Shown here in pieces: positions 8,319 through 17,443 of a stretch of DNA of 64,000 bases (positions within the stretch are counted from its first letter, which is position 1; the number at the start of each line of letters is the position of its first letter). The notes below the pieces were generated by a model, which was not told the DNA's origin, ran no database searches, and saw only the letters and a list, made by a program, of their open reading frames with translations. Both the position numbers and the translations under genes were made by a program. The DNA comes from Paludibacteraceae bacterium. GTDB lineage: Bacteria > Bacteroidota > Bacteroidia > Bacteroidales > Paludibacteraceae. The stretch lies in NCBI GenBank assembly GCA_024692565.1, contig JAILMN010000034.1:1-64000 (forward strand), written 5' to 3'.

Positions 8319-10919
8319 ATGAAAGCAATGAAAAGAACGATCTTGGCAGCCCTCGCGGCACTCTTCGTCCTCAGCGCGAACGCGCAACAGGTGACGACCG
8401 TATATTTCCTGGAGAACGCCCCGATGCGTCACACGATTAACCCGGCTTTCCAACCGGTTAGTCAAGGCTTCATCAACTTCAGTCCGCTGGGTTGGATGAG
8501 TATGACGCTGGGTAACAACTCGCTGACGCTGAACGACGTGCTGTATGTCGATCCGACGACGGGCAAGACGATCACGCCGCTGCACCCGAACGGCAACAAA
8601 CAGGCGTTCCTCAAGACGCTGTACAGCATGACGTTAGGTGAGACCAGTATGACGCTGGGCCTCATCAACATGGGTTTCCGCATCAAGGATGAAGGCTATC
8701 TGACGATTGGCATCAACGAGCGCATCGATATCGGTGCAACCGCTCCGAAGAGCCTGTTCAACTTCGCCTTGGGCGGCGGTATGACGGACCTCAACGGCGG
8801 CATCAACAGCTTCAATTTCGGCGGTCTCGGTGCCGGCGCGATGATGTACACGGAGATCGGTGCCGGTTACAGTCATCGTCTGAACGAACAATGGACGATC
8901 GGTGGTAAGTTCAAGTTCCTGTTGGGTCAACTGCACCTCGGTGCGAATGCCAAACCGCTGAACCTGGACGCTAACGCCGAAGCATGGAATATCAACGGAA
9001 AGTTCAACGTGGAGTTGGCGGGCCCGATCAATTTCGAGAACCTGCCGGCGATGGACAACCGTCGTCTGATGGACGTCATCAATGACTTCACAGGCAACAA
9101 CGGCAGCGGCACGCCGGTTGATTGGAGCAAAATCGTCGATTATAAGAACGTAGGCAGGATGTTGACGCCGAGCGGTTACGGTGCGGCTATCGACTTCGGT
9201 TTCACGTACAAACCGATTGAGAACCTGCAGATCTCGGCGGCTATCACCGACCTGGGCTTCATCTATTGGGCGAAAGCCAGCAAGTTCACCGCCACGGTGG
9301 ACACGGTATATGAAGGCGTGGGTACGTTCGATTACAGCGATCCGGCTTTCTATGACAAGGACGGCAATTTCTCGGCTCAACTGCTGGTTGACTCGGCGCT
9401 GCAGAACCTGAAGGGTCTGGCGAACGCCATCATCCTGCATCGTACGCCGACGGGCGGTTACGCCAAGATGCCTTCGGCACGACTCAACGTAGGTCTGGAT
9501 GCTAATTTCTGGGACAACCGCGTGGGCCTGGGTATCGTGTCTGCGACCCGTCTGTACAACGCCCGTCTGTATGAGGAAGTGACGATCGGTTTGGCTTTCC
9601 GACCGGTTAACTGGTTCAGCATCGCGGCTTCGTACTCGCTGATGAACAACGGTAAATACAGCAATATCGGCGCCGGTCTGAGCTTCATGCCGTACGACGG
9701 AATCAACATGACGCTGGCGATGGATTATATCCCGACGCGCTATGCGGCTATCGACGTGAACGGTACGCCGAAGTACCTGTTGCCGGACCGCGCGAAGATG
9801 GTTAACCTGGCGCTCGGCTTCTCGATCTGCTGGGGCACCAACCATCGCGACAAAGATAAAGACGGCGTATGGGACAAGATTGATATGTGTCCCGAGACAC
9901 CGCGAGGCGTGCAAGTGGATAGCGTAGGTTGTCCGCTGGATGAGGACGGCGACGGTGTGCCCGATTATCTCGACCACTGTCTCGGTACGCCGGCTGCAGC
10001 ACGCGGCTTCATCGACTCCGTCGGATGTATGCTCGATACGGACGGCGACGGCGTGGAAGACTATCGCGACAAGTGCCCGAATACGCCGGAAGCGGCTTGG
10101 GGCAAAGTGGATACACTCGGTTGTCCGCTGGATACGGACGGCGACGGTGTGCCCGATTACCTCGACGAATGTCCGAATACGCCGGCAGCGGCTTATGGCA
10201 AGATTGACGAGAAGGGTTGTTCGCTGGATACCGACGGTGACGGCGTGCCCGATTATCTCGACCTCTGCCCGAATACGCCGGAAGAGGCATACGGCCTGAT
10301 CGACGAGAACGGTTGTGCTATCGATACCGATGGCGACGGTGTACCTGATTATAAGGACGAATGTCCGGATACGCCGAAGGAAGCATGGGGTTCCGTTGAT
10401 GCACGCGGTTGTGAGATCGACTCCGACGGCGACGGTGTGCCCGATTACAAGGACGCTTGTCCGATGGTTCCGGGTCTGAAGTCCAACAAGGGTTGCCCGG
10501 AGATCAAACGCGAGGTACGTCAATTGCTGCAGAAAGCAATGCAAGGTATCGAGTTCGAAACCGGTAAGGCGACCATCAAGAAGAAATCCTTCCCGCTCTT
10601 GAACCAGATTGCTAAGATCTTCATCGAGAACAGCAATTATATCATCGAGGTGCAGGGTCACACGGATAACACCGGTAAGGCGGAAGTCAACAAACGCCTG
10701 TCTGAGCAACGCGCGGATGCCGTTATGGTTTACCTCGCAAAGCAAGGTGTGGACGACCGCCGTATGACCGCCTTCGGTTACGGCCAAGAGCAACCGATCG
10801 CTGACAACAAGACCAAAGCAGGTCGTCAGAAGAACCGCCGCGTAGAGTTCAAGATCACCTTCGAGGAAGTGCATGTAGAGACCGTCCTCGACCACGCTGA
10901 TCCCCAACCGGCTGAATAA
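8319..10919 (+). CDS. Outer-membrane protein: DUF5723-type barrel, TSP3 repeats, OmpA domain
   Basis: 866 residues with a signal peptide ending ALFVLSANA-QQ. A DUF5723-type N-terminal region (about 25-500, typical VYFLENAPMRHTINPAFQP motif) is probably a beta-barrel. Next come seven calcium-binding thrombospondin type-3 repeats (about 511-726), each with the core DTDGDGVPDYxDxCPxTP. Last is an OmpA peptidoglycan-binding domain (about 742-860) with VQGHTDNTG and RRVEFKI. The layout suits a barrel anchored to the cell wall by a rigid calcium-stabilised linker. It follows the lipoprotein gene by 13 nt, and translation may use the AGGAGG at 8307-8312. ATG 8328 (MKRTIL) is an equally plausible start. 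Confidence 0.9.
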   Translation: MKAMKRTILAALAALFVLSANAQQVTTVYFLENAPMRHTINPAFQPVSQGFINFSPLGWMSMTLGNNSLTLNDVLYVDPTTGKTITPLHPNGNKQAFLKTLYSMTLGETSMTLGLINMGFRIKDEGYLTIGINERIDIGATAPKSLFNFALGGGMTDLNGGINSFNFGGLGAGAMMYTEIGAGYSHRLNEQWTIGGKFKFLLGQLHLGANAKPLNLDANAEAWNINGKFNVELAGPINFENLPAMDNRRLMDVINDFTGNNGSGTPVDWSKIVDYKNVGRMLTPSGYGAAIDFGFTYKPIENLQISAAITDLGFIYWAKASKFTATVDTVYEGVGTFDYSDPAFYDKDGNFSAQLLVDSALQNLKGLANAIILHRTPTGGYAKMPSARLNVGLDANFWDNRVGLGIVSATRLYNARLYEEVTIGLAFRPVNWFSIAASYSLMNNGKYSNIGAGLSFMPYDGINMTLAMDYIPTRYAAIDVNGTPKYLLPDRAKMVNLALGFSICWGTNHRDKDKDGVWDKIDMCPETPRGVQVDSVGCPLDEDGDGVPDYLDHCLGTPAAARGFIDSVGCMLDTDGDGVEDYRDKCPNTPEAAWGKVDTLGCPLDTDGDGVPDYLDECPNTPAAAYGKIDEKGCSLDTDGDGVPDYLDLCPNTPEEAYGLIDENGCAIDTDGDGVPDYKDECPDTPKEAWGSVDARGCEIDSDGDGVPDYKDACPMVPGLKSNKGCPEIKREVRQLLQKAMQGIEFETGKATIKKKSFPLLNQIAKIFIENSNYIIEVQGHTDNTGKAEVNKRLSEQRADAVMVYLAKQGVDDRRMTAFGYGQEQPIADNKTKAGRQKNRRVEFKITFEEVHVETVLDHADPQPAE
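9849..10497 (+). repeat. Tandem TSP3-coding repeats (7 units, about 90 bp)
   Basis: Seven degenerate units encode D-D-D calcium loops (core GATGGCGACGGTGT or close), with Cys codons at unit ends. They are protein-coding repeats and not a CRISPR array. Confidence 0.9.
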
Positions 10920-10951
10920 CTAAATCGTAAATCTGTAAATCGTAAATAATT

Positions 10952-11671
10952 ATGGGACGCGCATTTGAATATCGCAAAGCAACCAAATTGAAACGCTGGG
11001 GACATATGTCCCGCACATTCACCAAGTTAGGTAAAGAAATCACTATCGCCGCACGCGAAGGCGGAGCCGATCCGGACTCCAACCCGCGTCTGCGTACGCT
11101 CATCCAGCAGTGTAAACGCGAGAACATGCCGAAGGACAACATCGATCGTGCTATCAAGAAAGCTACCGATAAGTCGTCCGAAGGATACAAGGAGATCAAC
11201 TACGAAGGATACGGACCTCACGGTATCGCTATCTTCGTCGAGACCGCTACCGACAACCACATGCGTACCGTCGCTAACATCCGCTCGTACTTCACCAAGT
11301 TCGGCGGCACACTCGGTACGCAGGGCAGTCTGCAGTTCCTCTTCGATCGTAAGGCATGCTTCACCGTCACGATGAAGGACGGCATCGACCTCGACGAACT
11401 CGAACTCGAACTGATTGACTTCGGCGTAGAGGAACTCGGCGTGGACGAGGAAGAGAACACCATCATCATCTATTCCGATTTCGACGAGGCGATCAACATG
11501 CAGAAGTACCTCGAGGACAACGGCTTCGAGATCCAGTCGATGGAGTTCGTTCGTATCCCGAATGATACCAAGCAGCTGCCCGAAGACCAACGCGAGTCCG
11601 TGCAGAAACTCATCGACAAGATCGAAGAGGACGAAGACGTACAAAACGTGTTCACCAACTTGGCAGAATGA
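10952..11671 (+). CDS. yebC: YebC/TACO1-family protein
   Basis: 239 residues, full family length. It begins MGRAFEYRKATKLKRWG and has the conserved core AREGGADPDSNPRLR and NYEGYGPHGIAI, with an acidic C-terminal half. YebC/PmpR proteins were described as transcription regulators and more recently as ribosome-associated factors that help translate proline-rich stretches. A 4-bp overlap (ATGA, 11668-11671) links it to rsmG. The short leader 10921-10951 holds a tract TAAATCGTAAAT of the heptamer type. Confidence 0.94.
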   Translation: MGRAFEYRKATKLKRWGHMSRTFTKLGKEITIAAREGGADPDSNPRLRTLIQQCKRENMPKDNIDRAIKKATDKSSEGYKEINYEGYGPHGIAIFVETATDNHMRTVANIRSYFTKFGGTLGTQGSLQFLFDRKACFTVTMKDGIDLDELELELIDFGVEELGVDEEENTIIIYSDFDEAINMQKYLEDNGFEIQSMEFVRIPNDTKQLPEDQRESVQKLIDKIEEDEDVQNVFTNLAE

Positions 11672-12279
11672 TCTCCGATTATTTCAAACTATCCGATCAT
11701 CAGGCTGAGCAATTCGCTCAGCTTGATGCGCTTTACCGCGATTGGAACAGCAAGATCAACGTCATCTCGCGCAAGGACATTGATAATCTCTACGAGCATC
11801 ATGTGCTGCATTCGCTGGCGATCGGCAAACTGCTGCCTTTCCAACCCGGCACGACCATCATGGACGTCGGTACAGGCGGCGGTTTTCCCGGTATTCCCTT
11901 GGCGATTCTCTTCCCGGAGTGTCAGTTTCTGCTAATCGATTCGATTGGCAAGAAGATCAAAGTGGCTTCGGAAGTAGCAGCCGCGCTGGGTCTGACGAAC
12001 GTCGTGTGCAAGCAGGAGCGCGTGGAAGAAGAGAAACAGAAGTTTGACTTCGTCGTCTCGCGTGCCGTGATGCCCCTACCCGACCTGGTGAAGTTAGTGC
12101 GTAAGAACATCTCCAATAAGCACCGCAATGCCGTGCCGAACGGCTTGGTTGTACTCAAAGGCGGTGACCTGCAGTCCGAACTCGCACCATTCATCAAAAC
12201 CGCCGAACTCACCCCCTGCAGCCACTTCTTCCCCGGCGACTGGTTCGACGAGAAATATATAATCTACTTACCTTTGTAA
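11668..12279 (+). CDS. rsmG: 16S rRNA (guanine-N7)-methyltransferase
   Basis: 203 residues, the usual size. It has the SAM-binding motif MDVGTGGGFPGIPLA (about 70-85), the motif LLIDSIGKKIKVA and VSRAVMPLP. RsmG methylates G527 of 16S rRNA; its loss gives low-level streptomycin resistance in other bacteria. Overlaps yebC by four bases and is followed by a terminator at 12320-12348. Confidence 0.94.
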   Translation: MISDYFKLSDHQAEQFAQLDALYRDWNSKINVISRKDIDNLYEHHVLHSLAIGKLLPFQPGTTIMDVGTGGGFPGIPLAILFPECQFLLIDSIGKKIKVASEVAAALGLTNVVCKQERVEEEKQKFDFVVSRAVMPLPDLVKLVRKNISNKHRNAVPNGLVVLKGGDLQSELAPFIKTAELTPCSHFFPGDWFDEKYIIYLPL

Positions 12280-12319
12280 CCTTTCCCCCGACCGTGGGTG
12301 AAGGACCCCGCTCTTATGC

Positions 12320-12348
12320 AAAAAGGACACCGTTCGGCGTCCTTTTTT
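12320..12348 (+). terminator. Intrinsic terminator after rsmG
   Basis: AAAAGGAC (12321-12328) pairs with GTCCTTTT (12339-12346), with a CCG/CGG inner stem and a run of six T residues. Confidence 0.85.
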
Positions 12349-12365
12349 GCGGAAGAGGGGGGATT
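12346..12365. repeat. 20-bp direct repeat of the tRNA-Ser 3' end
   Basis: The 20 bases starting TTTGCGGAAGAGGGG are identical to 12462-12481, which cover the 3' acceptor strand and part of the T stem of tRNA-Ser. Copies are 116 bp apart. This arrangement is like attachment sites flanking an integrated element, here without an element. Confidence 0.75.
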
Positions 12366-12407
12366 TCTTCGTAATCCCCACAGGCTACCGTTGGTATCCT
12401 GTACAAA

Positions 12408-12460
12408 GAAAAAGAAAATCTGCTTGCTCAAGTAAACTTGGACAGACAGATTTTCGTTTT
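12408..12460 (-). terminator. Hairpin downstream of tRNA-Ser, possible terminator
   Basis: GAAAATCTG (12414-12422) pairs with CAGATTTTC (12447-12455), with an inner stem in the loop. In minus-strand reading it is followed by T-rich DNA (TTTTCTTTTTCTTTG). It may trim or end the tRNA transcript. Confidence 0.45.
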
Positions 12461-12465
12461 CTTTG

Positions 12466-12552
<87 letters not shown>

Positions 12553-12592
12553 TCAGAGCTGTGTCTGAAATGCCTTTTTTCAAAAGCGGGTG

Positions 12593-12623
12593 CAAAGGTA
12601 CGACATTTTTACGACATACGCAA
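12593..12623 (-). promoter_or_regulatory. Promoter for tRNA-Ser
   Basis: Minus strand TTG (12623-12621), a 20-nt spacer and TACCTTTG (12600-12593), 41 nt before the mature 5' end. Confidence 0.78.
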
Positions 12624-12641
12624 ATATTTTTGCAGTTTTTT

Positions 12642-12672
12642 TTGTTTATATCGCAAAAAAGTTGTAATTTTG
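12642..12672 (+). promoter_or_regulatory. Promoter for CYTH gene
   Basis: TTG (12642-12644), a 20-nt spacer and TAATTTTG (12665-12672), divergent from the tRNA-Ser promoter and 20 nt before the start codon. Confidence 0.8.
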
Positions 12673-12691
12673 TGCGCTAAATCGAACGGTT

Positions 12692-13159
12692 ATGGCAAAA
12701 AACACAGAAATAGAGCGTAAGTTTTTGGTTACTTCAGACGCTTTCAAGGCGCAGTCAAAGACCTCGCACGCGATCGAACAGGGTTACCTCTGCCGCGACG
12801 CGGAGCGCACCATCCGCGTGCGCATATGCGACGAGCGCGCGTTCCTTACTATCAAGTCTTCCACCCTGCGCGAAGGCATCGCCAAATTCGAGTGGGAGAA
12901 AGAGATTGCGTTGGCGGACGCCAAAGAACTGATGGCAATCTGTCTGCCAGGCACGGTCAGCAAGACGCGCTATATCATCCCTGCCCCGCCCTACGAGGGG
13001 TGCGCACGGAAATGGGAAGTGGATGTGTTCCACGATCGCTTGGACGGCCGCGTGTTGGCGGAGATCGAGTTAGGCGCGGAAGATGAACCGTTCGAACGTC
13101 CGGATTGGTTAGGCGAAGAAGTAACCGGTCAGCAGCAGTATTACAATGCAAACATGTAA
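12692..13159 (+). CDS. CYTH domain triphosphate tunnel protein
   Basis: 155 residues, a single CYTH domain. It has the N-terminal ExExK signature (EIERKF, residues 6-11), alternating charged strands (RTIRVRI, AFLTIKS, FEWEKEI) and the late AEIELG strand, which together form the metal-binding tunnel. Members are inorganic triphosphatases, thiamine triphosphatases or class IV adenylate cyclases; sequence alone does not decide which, though inorganic triphosphatase is most common for stand-alone bacterial forms. Cytoplasmic. The CotH gene starts 5 nt after its stop. Confidence 0.88.
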   Translation: MAKNTEIERKFLVTSDAFKAQSKTSHAIEQGYLCRDAERTIRVRICDERAFLTIKSSTLREGIAKFEWEKEIALADAKELMAICLPGTVSKTRYIIPAPPYEGCARKWEVDVFHDRLDGRVLAEIELGAEDEPFERPDWLGEEVTGQQQYYNANM

Positions 13160-13163
13160 CGCT

Positions 13164-14564
13164 ATGAAACGAATAATTGCTTTGTTATTCTGTATTCAGT
13201 TGTCGGTAGTCAGCCTGTTCGCGCTGACGATCCCGGAAGGCTATTTGATGTTCGACAACAGCAAGACGCTGCCGATTGTGTATGTGAACACGGAGAACAA
13301 CGCGGAGATAACCAGCACGGATACACTGATGAAGATGACGCTGTACATCGATTCGGTGGTAGCGGACTACCCGTCGTTGGGTTCGGCGCAAGCGCCTATC
13401 GCCGGTACGATCAAGGGTCGAGGCAACTGGACGTGGAACGGATTTGACAAGAAGCCCTATAAGATCAAGTTCGACGTGAAGCACAAAGTGTTAGGCATGC
13501 CGAACAACCGCCACTGGTGCCTGATGGCGCATGCGGATGATAACTTGGGCTTCTTGCGTGCATACGCCGGTTTCCGCATCAGTAAGGCGCTCAAGATGCG
13601 CTGGACGCCTCGCACGCGACCGGTGGAGTTGGTGCTGAACGGGCAGTATAAGGGTTTGTATTTCTTGACGGAACACGTGCGTATCGCGTCCAACCGCGTG
13701 AAGATCAAAGAGCAGGCGGACAATGAGTCGCGTGCGGACTCGATCACCGGAGGTTGGCTCGTGGAGATTGATAATTATCAGACGGAGAACAACATCGAGT
13801 TGGACGAAGGGAACGGTCAGCACGTGATGATCTCGCTCCGCGAACCCGATGTGTTAACCAATCCGCAGCGCACCTATATCGTCAATCAGATGAATGCCCT
13901 CAATAACGCATTGTACGGCAACTCGGCATCCAAACTGCAGCAACTCTTAGACCTCGACGAAGCCGCTAAGTTCTACTTGGTGCAAGAGATCATGGAGGAC
14001 TGCGAGAGCTACCACGGCAGCTGCTTCCTCTACAAAGACCGCGACACGCTGGGCGTAGCGGACAAGTGGAAATTCGGACCGGTTTGGGATTTCGGCAACG
14101 CCTACAACCGTCATGCGGATAGATGGATCTATGATGGCCCTATCTGGCCGCAGTACTGGATCGGTCAGTTAGCTACTTGGCCGGAGTTTCAGAAAGCGGT
14201 CAAAGAACAATGGTGGATTTTCTACCACACGCAGAAAGATGCGGTGCGCACGAAGATAAGCGAGATGGCGACCTCTATCACGGAGGCGGCGAAAAACGAT
14301 GCAGCCGTTTGGCGCAACACGAATAACTATTGCGACAACAGCAATATGTCCGGTAAACTGAATGATTTCCTCGGGAACTACGACTGGCGCATCAACTGGT
14401 TGTACAGTCAATGGGGCGAAGGAATCGAACCGGCTATATGGGGTGTGGAGAACACGCCGGTTGATGCCGTGCAAAGCGAGAAGATACTAAAAGACGGTCA
14501 ATTGCTTATTCGTCGCAACGGCCGTCTATACACGATCAGCGGTCAGCTGATAGAAGCGCTTTGA
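13164..14564 (+). CDS. CotH-family secreted kinase-like protein
   Basis: 466 residues from ATG 13164 (MKRIIALLF, signal peptide to about residue 20). The upstream ATG at 13146 would overlap the CYTH gene and place six polar residues before the signal, so it was not used. CotH hallmarks: GTIKGRGNWTW, KKPYKIKFD, MPNNRHWCLMAHADD, VELVLNGQYKGLYFLTEHVR and WKFGPVWDFG. CotH proteins are atypical protein kinases that phosphorylate surface proteins in spore formers; related Bacteroidetes proteins are exported, with unknown targets. It ends with the shared tail (SEKILKDGQLLIRRNG, LYTISGQLIEAL). The 3' end overlaps the convergent aminotransferase gene by 29 bp. Confidence 0.88.
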   Translation: MKRIIALLFCIQLSVVSLFALTIPEGYLMFDNSKTLPIVYVNTENNAEITSTDTLMKMTLYIDSVVADYPSLGSAQAPIAGTIKGRGNWTWNGFDKKPYKIKFDVKHKVLGMPNNRHWCLMAHADDNLGFLRAYAGFRISKALKMRWTPRTRPVELVLNGQYKGLYFLTEHVRIASNRVKIKEQADNESRADSITGGWLVEIDNYQTENNIELDEGNGQHVMISLREPDVLTNPQRTYIVNQMNALNNALYGNSASKLQQLLDLDEAAKFYLVQEIMEDCESYHGSCFLYKDRDTLGVADKWKFGPVWDFGNAYNRHADRWIYDGPIWPQYWIGQLATWPEFQKAVKEQWWIFYHTQKDAVRTKISEMATSITEAAKNDAAVWRNTNNYCDNSNMSGKLNDFLGNYDWRINWLYSQWGEGIEPAIWGVENTPVDAVQSEKILKDGQLLIRRNGRLYTISGQLIEAL

Positions 14565-15705
14565 TGCGCCGCATCGCTTCGGTGATCTCTTCGGTGCTGA
14601 TGGCATAGGAGAGACGAATGCACTCGGGGCTGCCGAATGCCGAACCGGACACCACAGCTACGTGCGCCTTGTCCAATATACGCTCCGCCACTTCATCACC
14701 CGTTCCGATAGCGCTTACATCCGGGAAGAGATAGAAAGCTCCCTGAGGCTCGTTGAACTTGAATCCCGGTATTTCTGCCGCCAGACGACAGATGAGTGCT
14801 CTGCGCTCCTCGAAGATCTTACGCATCTCTTCCACGCAGTCCTGCGAACCCGTGATAGCGGCTTCGGCAGCTTTCTGCGCGACCATCGTAGCGCAAGTCA
14901 CCTGTTGTCCCTGCAGACGCGTGCAGGCGGCGATGAACGCTTTGCTCTTGCATAACAACCATCCGATACGATAACCGGTCATGGCGTACGCTTTGCTGAC
15001 GCCGTTGATGACGATGAGCCGTTCCGCCAAGTCCGGGAAGGCAGCAAAGGTCGTTGCTTCGCAACCGTACGTGAGCGCCGAATAGATCTCGTCGGCAAGG
15101 ATAGTTACGTTCGGGAACTCACGCAGCACAGCGACGAGCGATTCCAGTTGTTCGCGCGTGTAGATGGAACCCGAAGGGTTATTGGGCGAACAGAGGATGA
15201 TCATCCGCGTACGCGGCGTGAGGGCTGCACGCAGTTGTTCCGGCGTAAGGCAGTAGTTGCTGTCCAGCGTAGTAGAAACCGGTACGACTACGCCTTCCGC
15301 CAACTTCACCATCTCGGTATAGCTGACCCAACTCGGTTGCGGAATGATGACCTCATCGCCCGGGTTGATGCAAGCCTGAATGGCATTGAAGATCGCCATT
15401 TTGGCGCCTACAGAGACAATCACATCTTCCGCTGCCCACTCTATCGCATTCCCTGCCGCTTTGTTCTGTTGCGCGGCTACTGCCGCACGCAAAGACGGAT
15501 TACCCGGCACGGCGCCATAGTGCGACCAATGATTATCAATCGCTTCCTGCGCCGCACGACGGATGAGTTCCGGCGTATCGAAATCGGGTTCACCTAACGA
15601 CATACTGATGACGTCTATACCGGCGGCTTTCATCTCTTTGGCGCGCGCCGCCATCACCAAACTCTGCGAAGCAGCAATCTGCTGTACTCTGTTGGAAATC
15701 TGCAT
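14536..15705 (-). CDS. Class I/II PLP aminotransferase (aspartate aminotransferase type)
   Basis: 389 residues from ATG 15705 (MQISNRVQQIAAS), one base after the stop of the upstream permease gene. An in-frame start at 15720 would overlap that gene. PLP signatures are present: SLGEPDFDTP at the N-terminus, SPNNPSGSIY, LADEIYSALTYG, and the Schiff-base Lys in SKAYAMTGYRIGW. Typical subfamily Ib aspartate or aromatic aminotransferase of amino acid metabolism, cytoplasmic. It follows two ABC-2 permeases on the same strand, without an obvious link to export. The C-terminus overlaps cotH on the opposite strand. Confidence 0.9.
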   Translation of the reverse strand: MQISNRVQQIAASQSLVMAARAKEMKAAGIDVISMSLGEPDFDTPELIRRAAQEAIDNHWSHYGAVPGNPSLRAAVAAQQNKAAGNAIEWAAEDVIVSVGAKMAIFNAIQACINPGDEVIIPQPSWVSYTEMVKLAEGVVVPVSTTLDSNYCLTPEQLRAALTPRTRMIILCSPNNPSGSIYTREQLESLVAVLREFPNVTILADEIYSALTYGCEATTFAAFPDLAERLIVINGVSKAYAMTGYRIGWLLCKSKAFIAACTRLQGQQVTCATMVAQKAAEAAITGSQDCVEEMRKIFEERRALICRLAAEIPGFKFNEPQGAFYLFPDVSAIGTGDEVAERILDKAHVAVVSGSAFGSPECIRLSYAISTEEITEAMRRIKALLSADR

Positions 15706-15706
15706 A

Positions 15707-16564
15707 TTAGATAGTGTCAATAAAATATTTCTGTTTACGATTGAATAGCTTGATTCCGATGAAAAGTAGAATCAAGATGGTGATCAAACTATATCCGAGT
15801 GCCTGCCAGGAGAACTGACCGGCGCCGTATGCACCATATTTGAAGGTCTCGATGATCGCCGTCATCGGGTTGAAAAGCATGATCTTATGCAGCGTCGGGT
15901 TCGTCACGTAACTCAGCGGATAAACGATCGGCGTAGCATACATCCAAAGGGACACGAAGACCGGGAAGAAATTCGACAGGTCGCGGTATTTGGTGGTAAG
16001 CGACGAGATGATCAGCCCCAGCCCGAGTGCCAACAACTGAATCATCATCAGCAGCACGGGGAAAAGGAGCAAGTACCAGTTGGGTCGCAAGTGTACGCCT
16101 TTGCATACAAACAGCAGATAGACGAGCACGAACGTACCGAGTTGCAGCGAGAAGCGGAACAACTTGGACAACACCACCGACGTCGGCGACACCAGACGCG
16201 GAAAATAAACCTTACCGAACAAACCGGCATTGCTTTGGAACGTGCCGGACACCGAGTTGAGGCACTCCGCGAAATACTCCCAAAGGCAGATTCCGCTGAG
16301 GTAGAACACGGGTTGCGGGATGTCGTCCGTAGGTATTCCGGCGATGCGACCGAAAACGACTACGTACATGAACATTGTGAATAGCGGCGAGATGAAATAC
16401 CAACCGAAACCGAAGATGGTCTGCTTGAATTGCACAGTCAGGTCGCGTTTGATGAACAACCAAATGAGGTACTTCTTCTGCCAAAGTTCCTTCAGTCCCA
16501 TGCCCTGCGCATAACTATCCGGCGTTATGACGGTATTGTAATATGTATCCTTCTCACTCTTCAC
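15707..16564 (-). CDS. ABC-2 type polysaccharide export permease (Wzm/TagG-like), copy B
   Basis: 285 residues starting at GTG 16564 (MKSEKDTYY). It has six transmembrane segments and the family segments FGWYFISPL, VFGRIAGIPTDD, FGKVYFPRLVSP and LSSLTTKYRDLSNF. Such permeases move lipid-linked O-antigen or similar polymers across the inner membrane as dimers driven by a partner ATPase. No ATPase (Wzt/TagH) gene is near. It is a paralogue of the preceding gene, with the same run of motifs throughout, so the two may form a heterodimer. The gap between them is an ATTACCT array that also holds the stop of the first gene. Confidence 0.88.
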   Translation of the reverse strand: MKSEKDTYYNTVITPDSYAQGMGLKELWQKKYLIWLFIKRDLTVQFKQTIFGFGWYFISPLFTMFMYVVVFGRIAGIPTDDIPQPVFYLSGICLWEYFAECLNSVSGTFQSNAGLFGKVYFPRLVSPTSVVLSKLFRFSLQLGTFVLVYLLFVCKGVHLRPNWYLLLFPVLLMMIQLLALGLGLIISSLTTKYRDLSNFFPVFVSLWMYATPIVYPLSYVTNPTLHKIMLFNPMTAIIETFKYGAYGAGQFSWQALGYSLITILILLFIGIKLFNRKQKYFIDTI

Positions 16565-16565
16565 T

Positions 16566-16593
16566 ATTACCTATTACCTATTACCTATTACCT
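16566..16593 (+). repeat. Heptamer array (ATTACCT x4) between the permease genes
   Basis: Four perfect 7-bp units. The stop codon of the upstream permease (16592-16594) lies at the array end. The array fills almost the entire spacer before the next GTG start. Confidence 0.9.
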
Positions 16594-17443
16594 ACACGGT
16601 GTCCATGAAACTTTTCTGTACTTTATTAAAGAGCATCAAGCCGCAGAGCAGCAAGATGAACGTGAAGCCTACGCTGTAGCCCAACCAGAGCCAGGAAAAC
16701 TGTCCTTGTCCGAGCAGCGCGTATTTGACGGCTTCCATGACGGGTGTCACGGGATTGAGGCTCATCGCCAGGTGCAGTTTGGGATTGGTCACCATACTCA
16801 GCGGATAGATTACCGGCGTGACGTACACCCAGAGCGCAATGATTTTATTGAGCATGATCTGCAGGTCGCGATACTTGGTCGTCAGCGACGAAAAAATCAT
16901 GCCGAAACCTACCGCCATCAGCGCCAGCAGCAAGATCAGCAGCGGGAACAGCACGATTTGCCAACGAATGACTAATTCCGTGCCTGTAGCCGCATAATAG
17001 ATATAGAAAACCGCGAAGATAGCGAGCTGGATTGCCAGCGACAGCAGGTTCGTTGTCACCGCAACCAGCGGCATGATGATGCGCGGGAAATAGACTTTAC
17101 CGAAGATGTCCGCATTCGTCACAAACGAATTAGACGTAGCGCTGACGCACGAAGCGAAATACCCCCAAACGGAGATGCCGAGCAGGTAAAACAAGATCGG
17201 CGGCACACCGTCCGTAGGGATATTGGCGATCCCTCCGAAGACGGTCACATACACGATGACGGAGAGCACAGGGGTGATGATGAACCAAAGAGGCCCCAGC
17301 ACCGTCTGCTTGTATGCCGTGCGGAAATTACGATCCACGAAAAGCACGAACATGTCGCGGTAGCGCCATAGTTCACGCCAATCGAACGCCAGCAGTTTAT
17401 CCTTCGGCGTGATCGTCAGACTCCACTTTTGTTTGTTCTCCAT
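16592..17443 (-). CDS. ABC-2 type polysaccharide export permease (Wzm/TagG-like), copy A
   Basis: 283 residues from ATG 17443 (MENKQKWSLTITPK). The longer open frame to 17539 runs into the exporter gene in another frame and has no membrane or signal logic. It has six transmembrane segments, with VFGGIANIPTDG, FGKVYFPRIIMP and SSLTTKYRDLQI. Homologous along its length to copy B. The start lies inside the 3' end of the RND exporter gene (47-bp overlap), so translation is coupled to it. Role: export of a surface polysaccharide, with its ATPase missing from the window. Confidence 0.88.
   Translation of the reverse strand: MENKQKWSLTITPKDKLLAFDWRELWRYRDMFVLFVDRNFRTAYKQTVLGPLWFIITPVLSVIVYVTVFGGIANIPTDGVPPILFYLLGISVWGYFASCVSATSNSFVTNADIFGKVYFPRIIMPLVAVTTNLLSLAIQLAIFAVFYIYYAATGTELVIRWQIVLFPLLILLLALMAVGFGMIFSSLTTKYRDLQIMLNKIIALWVYVTPVIYPLSMVTNPKLHLAMSLNPVTPVMEAVKYALLGQGQFSWLWLGYSVGFTFILLLCGLMLFNKVQKSFMDTV

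Noticed and set aside
9849..10497. Regular repeats that could be taken for a CRISPR array
   Set aside because: They are coding TSP3 units with no spacers, and no cas genes are nearby.
8634..10907. 757-residue open frame antisense to the OmpA/TSP3 gene
   Set aside because: It follows from the codon use and repeat structure of the real gene. It has no signal, domain or start context, and the sense frame carries clear domains.
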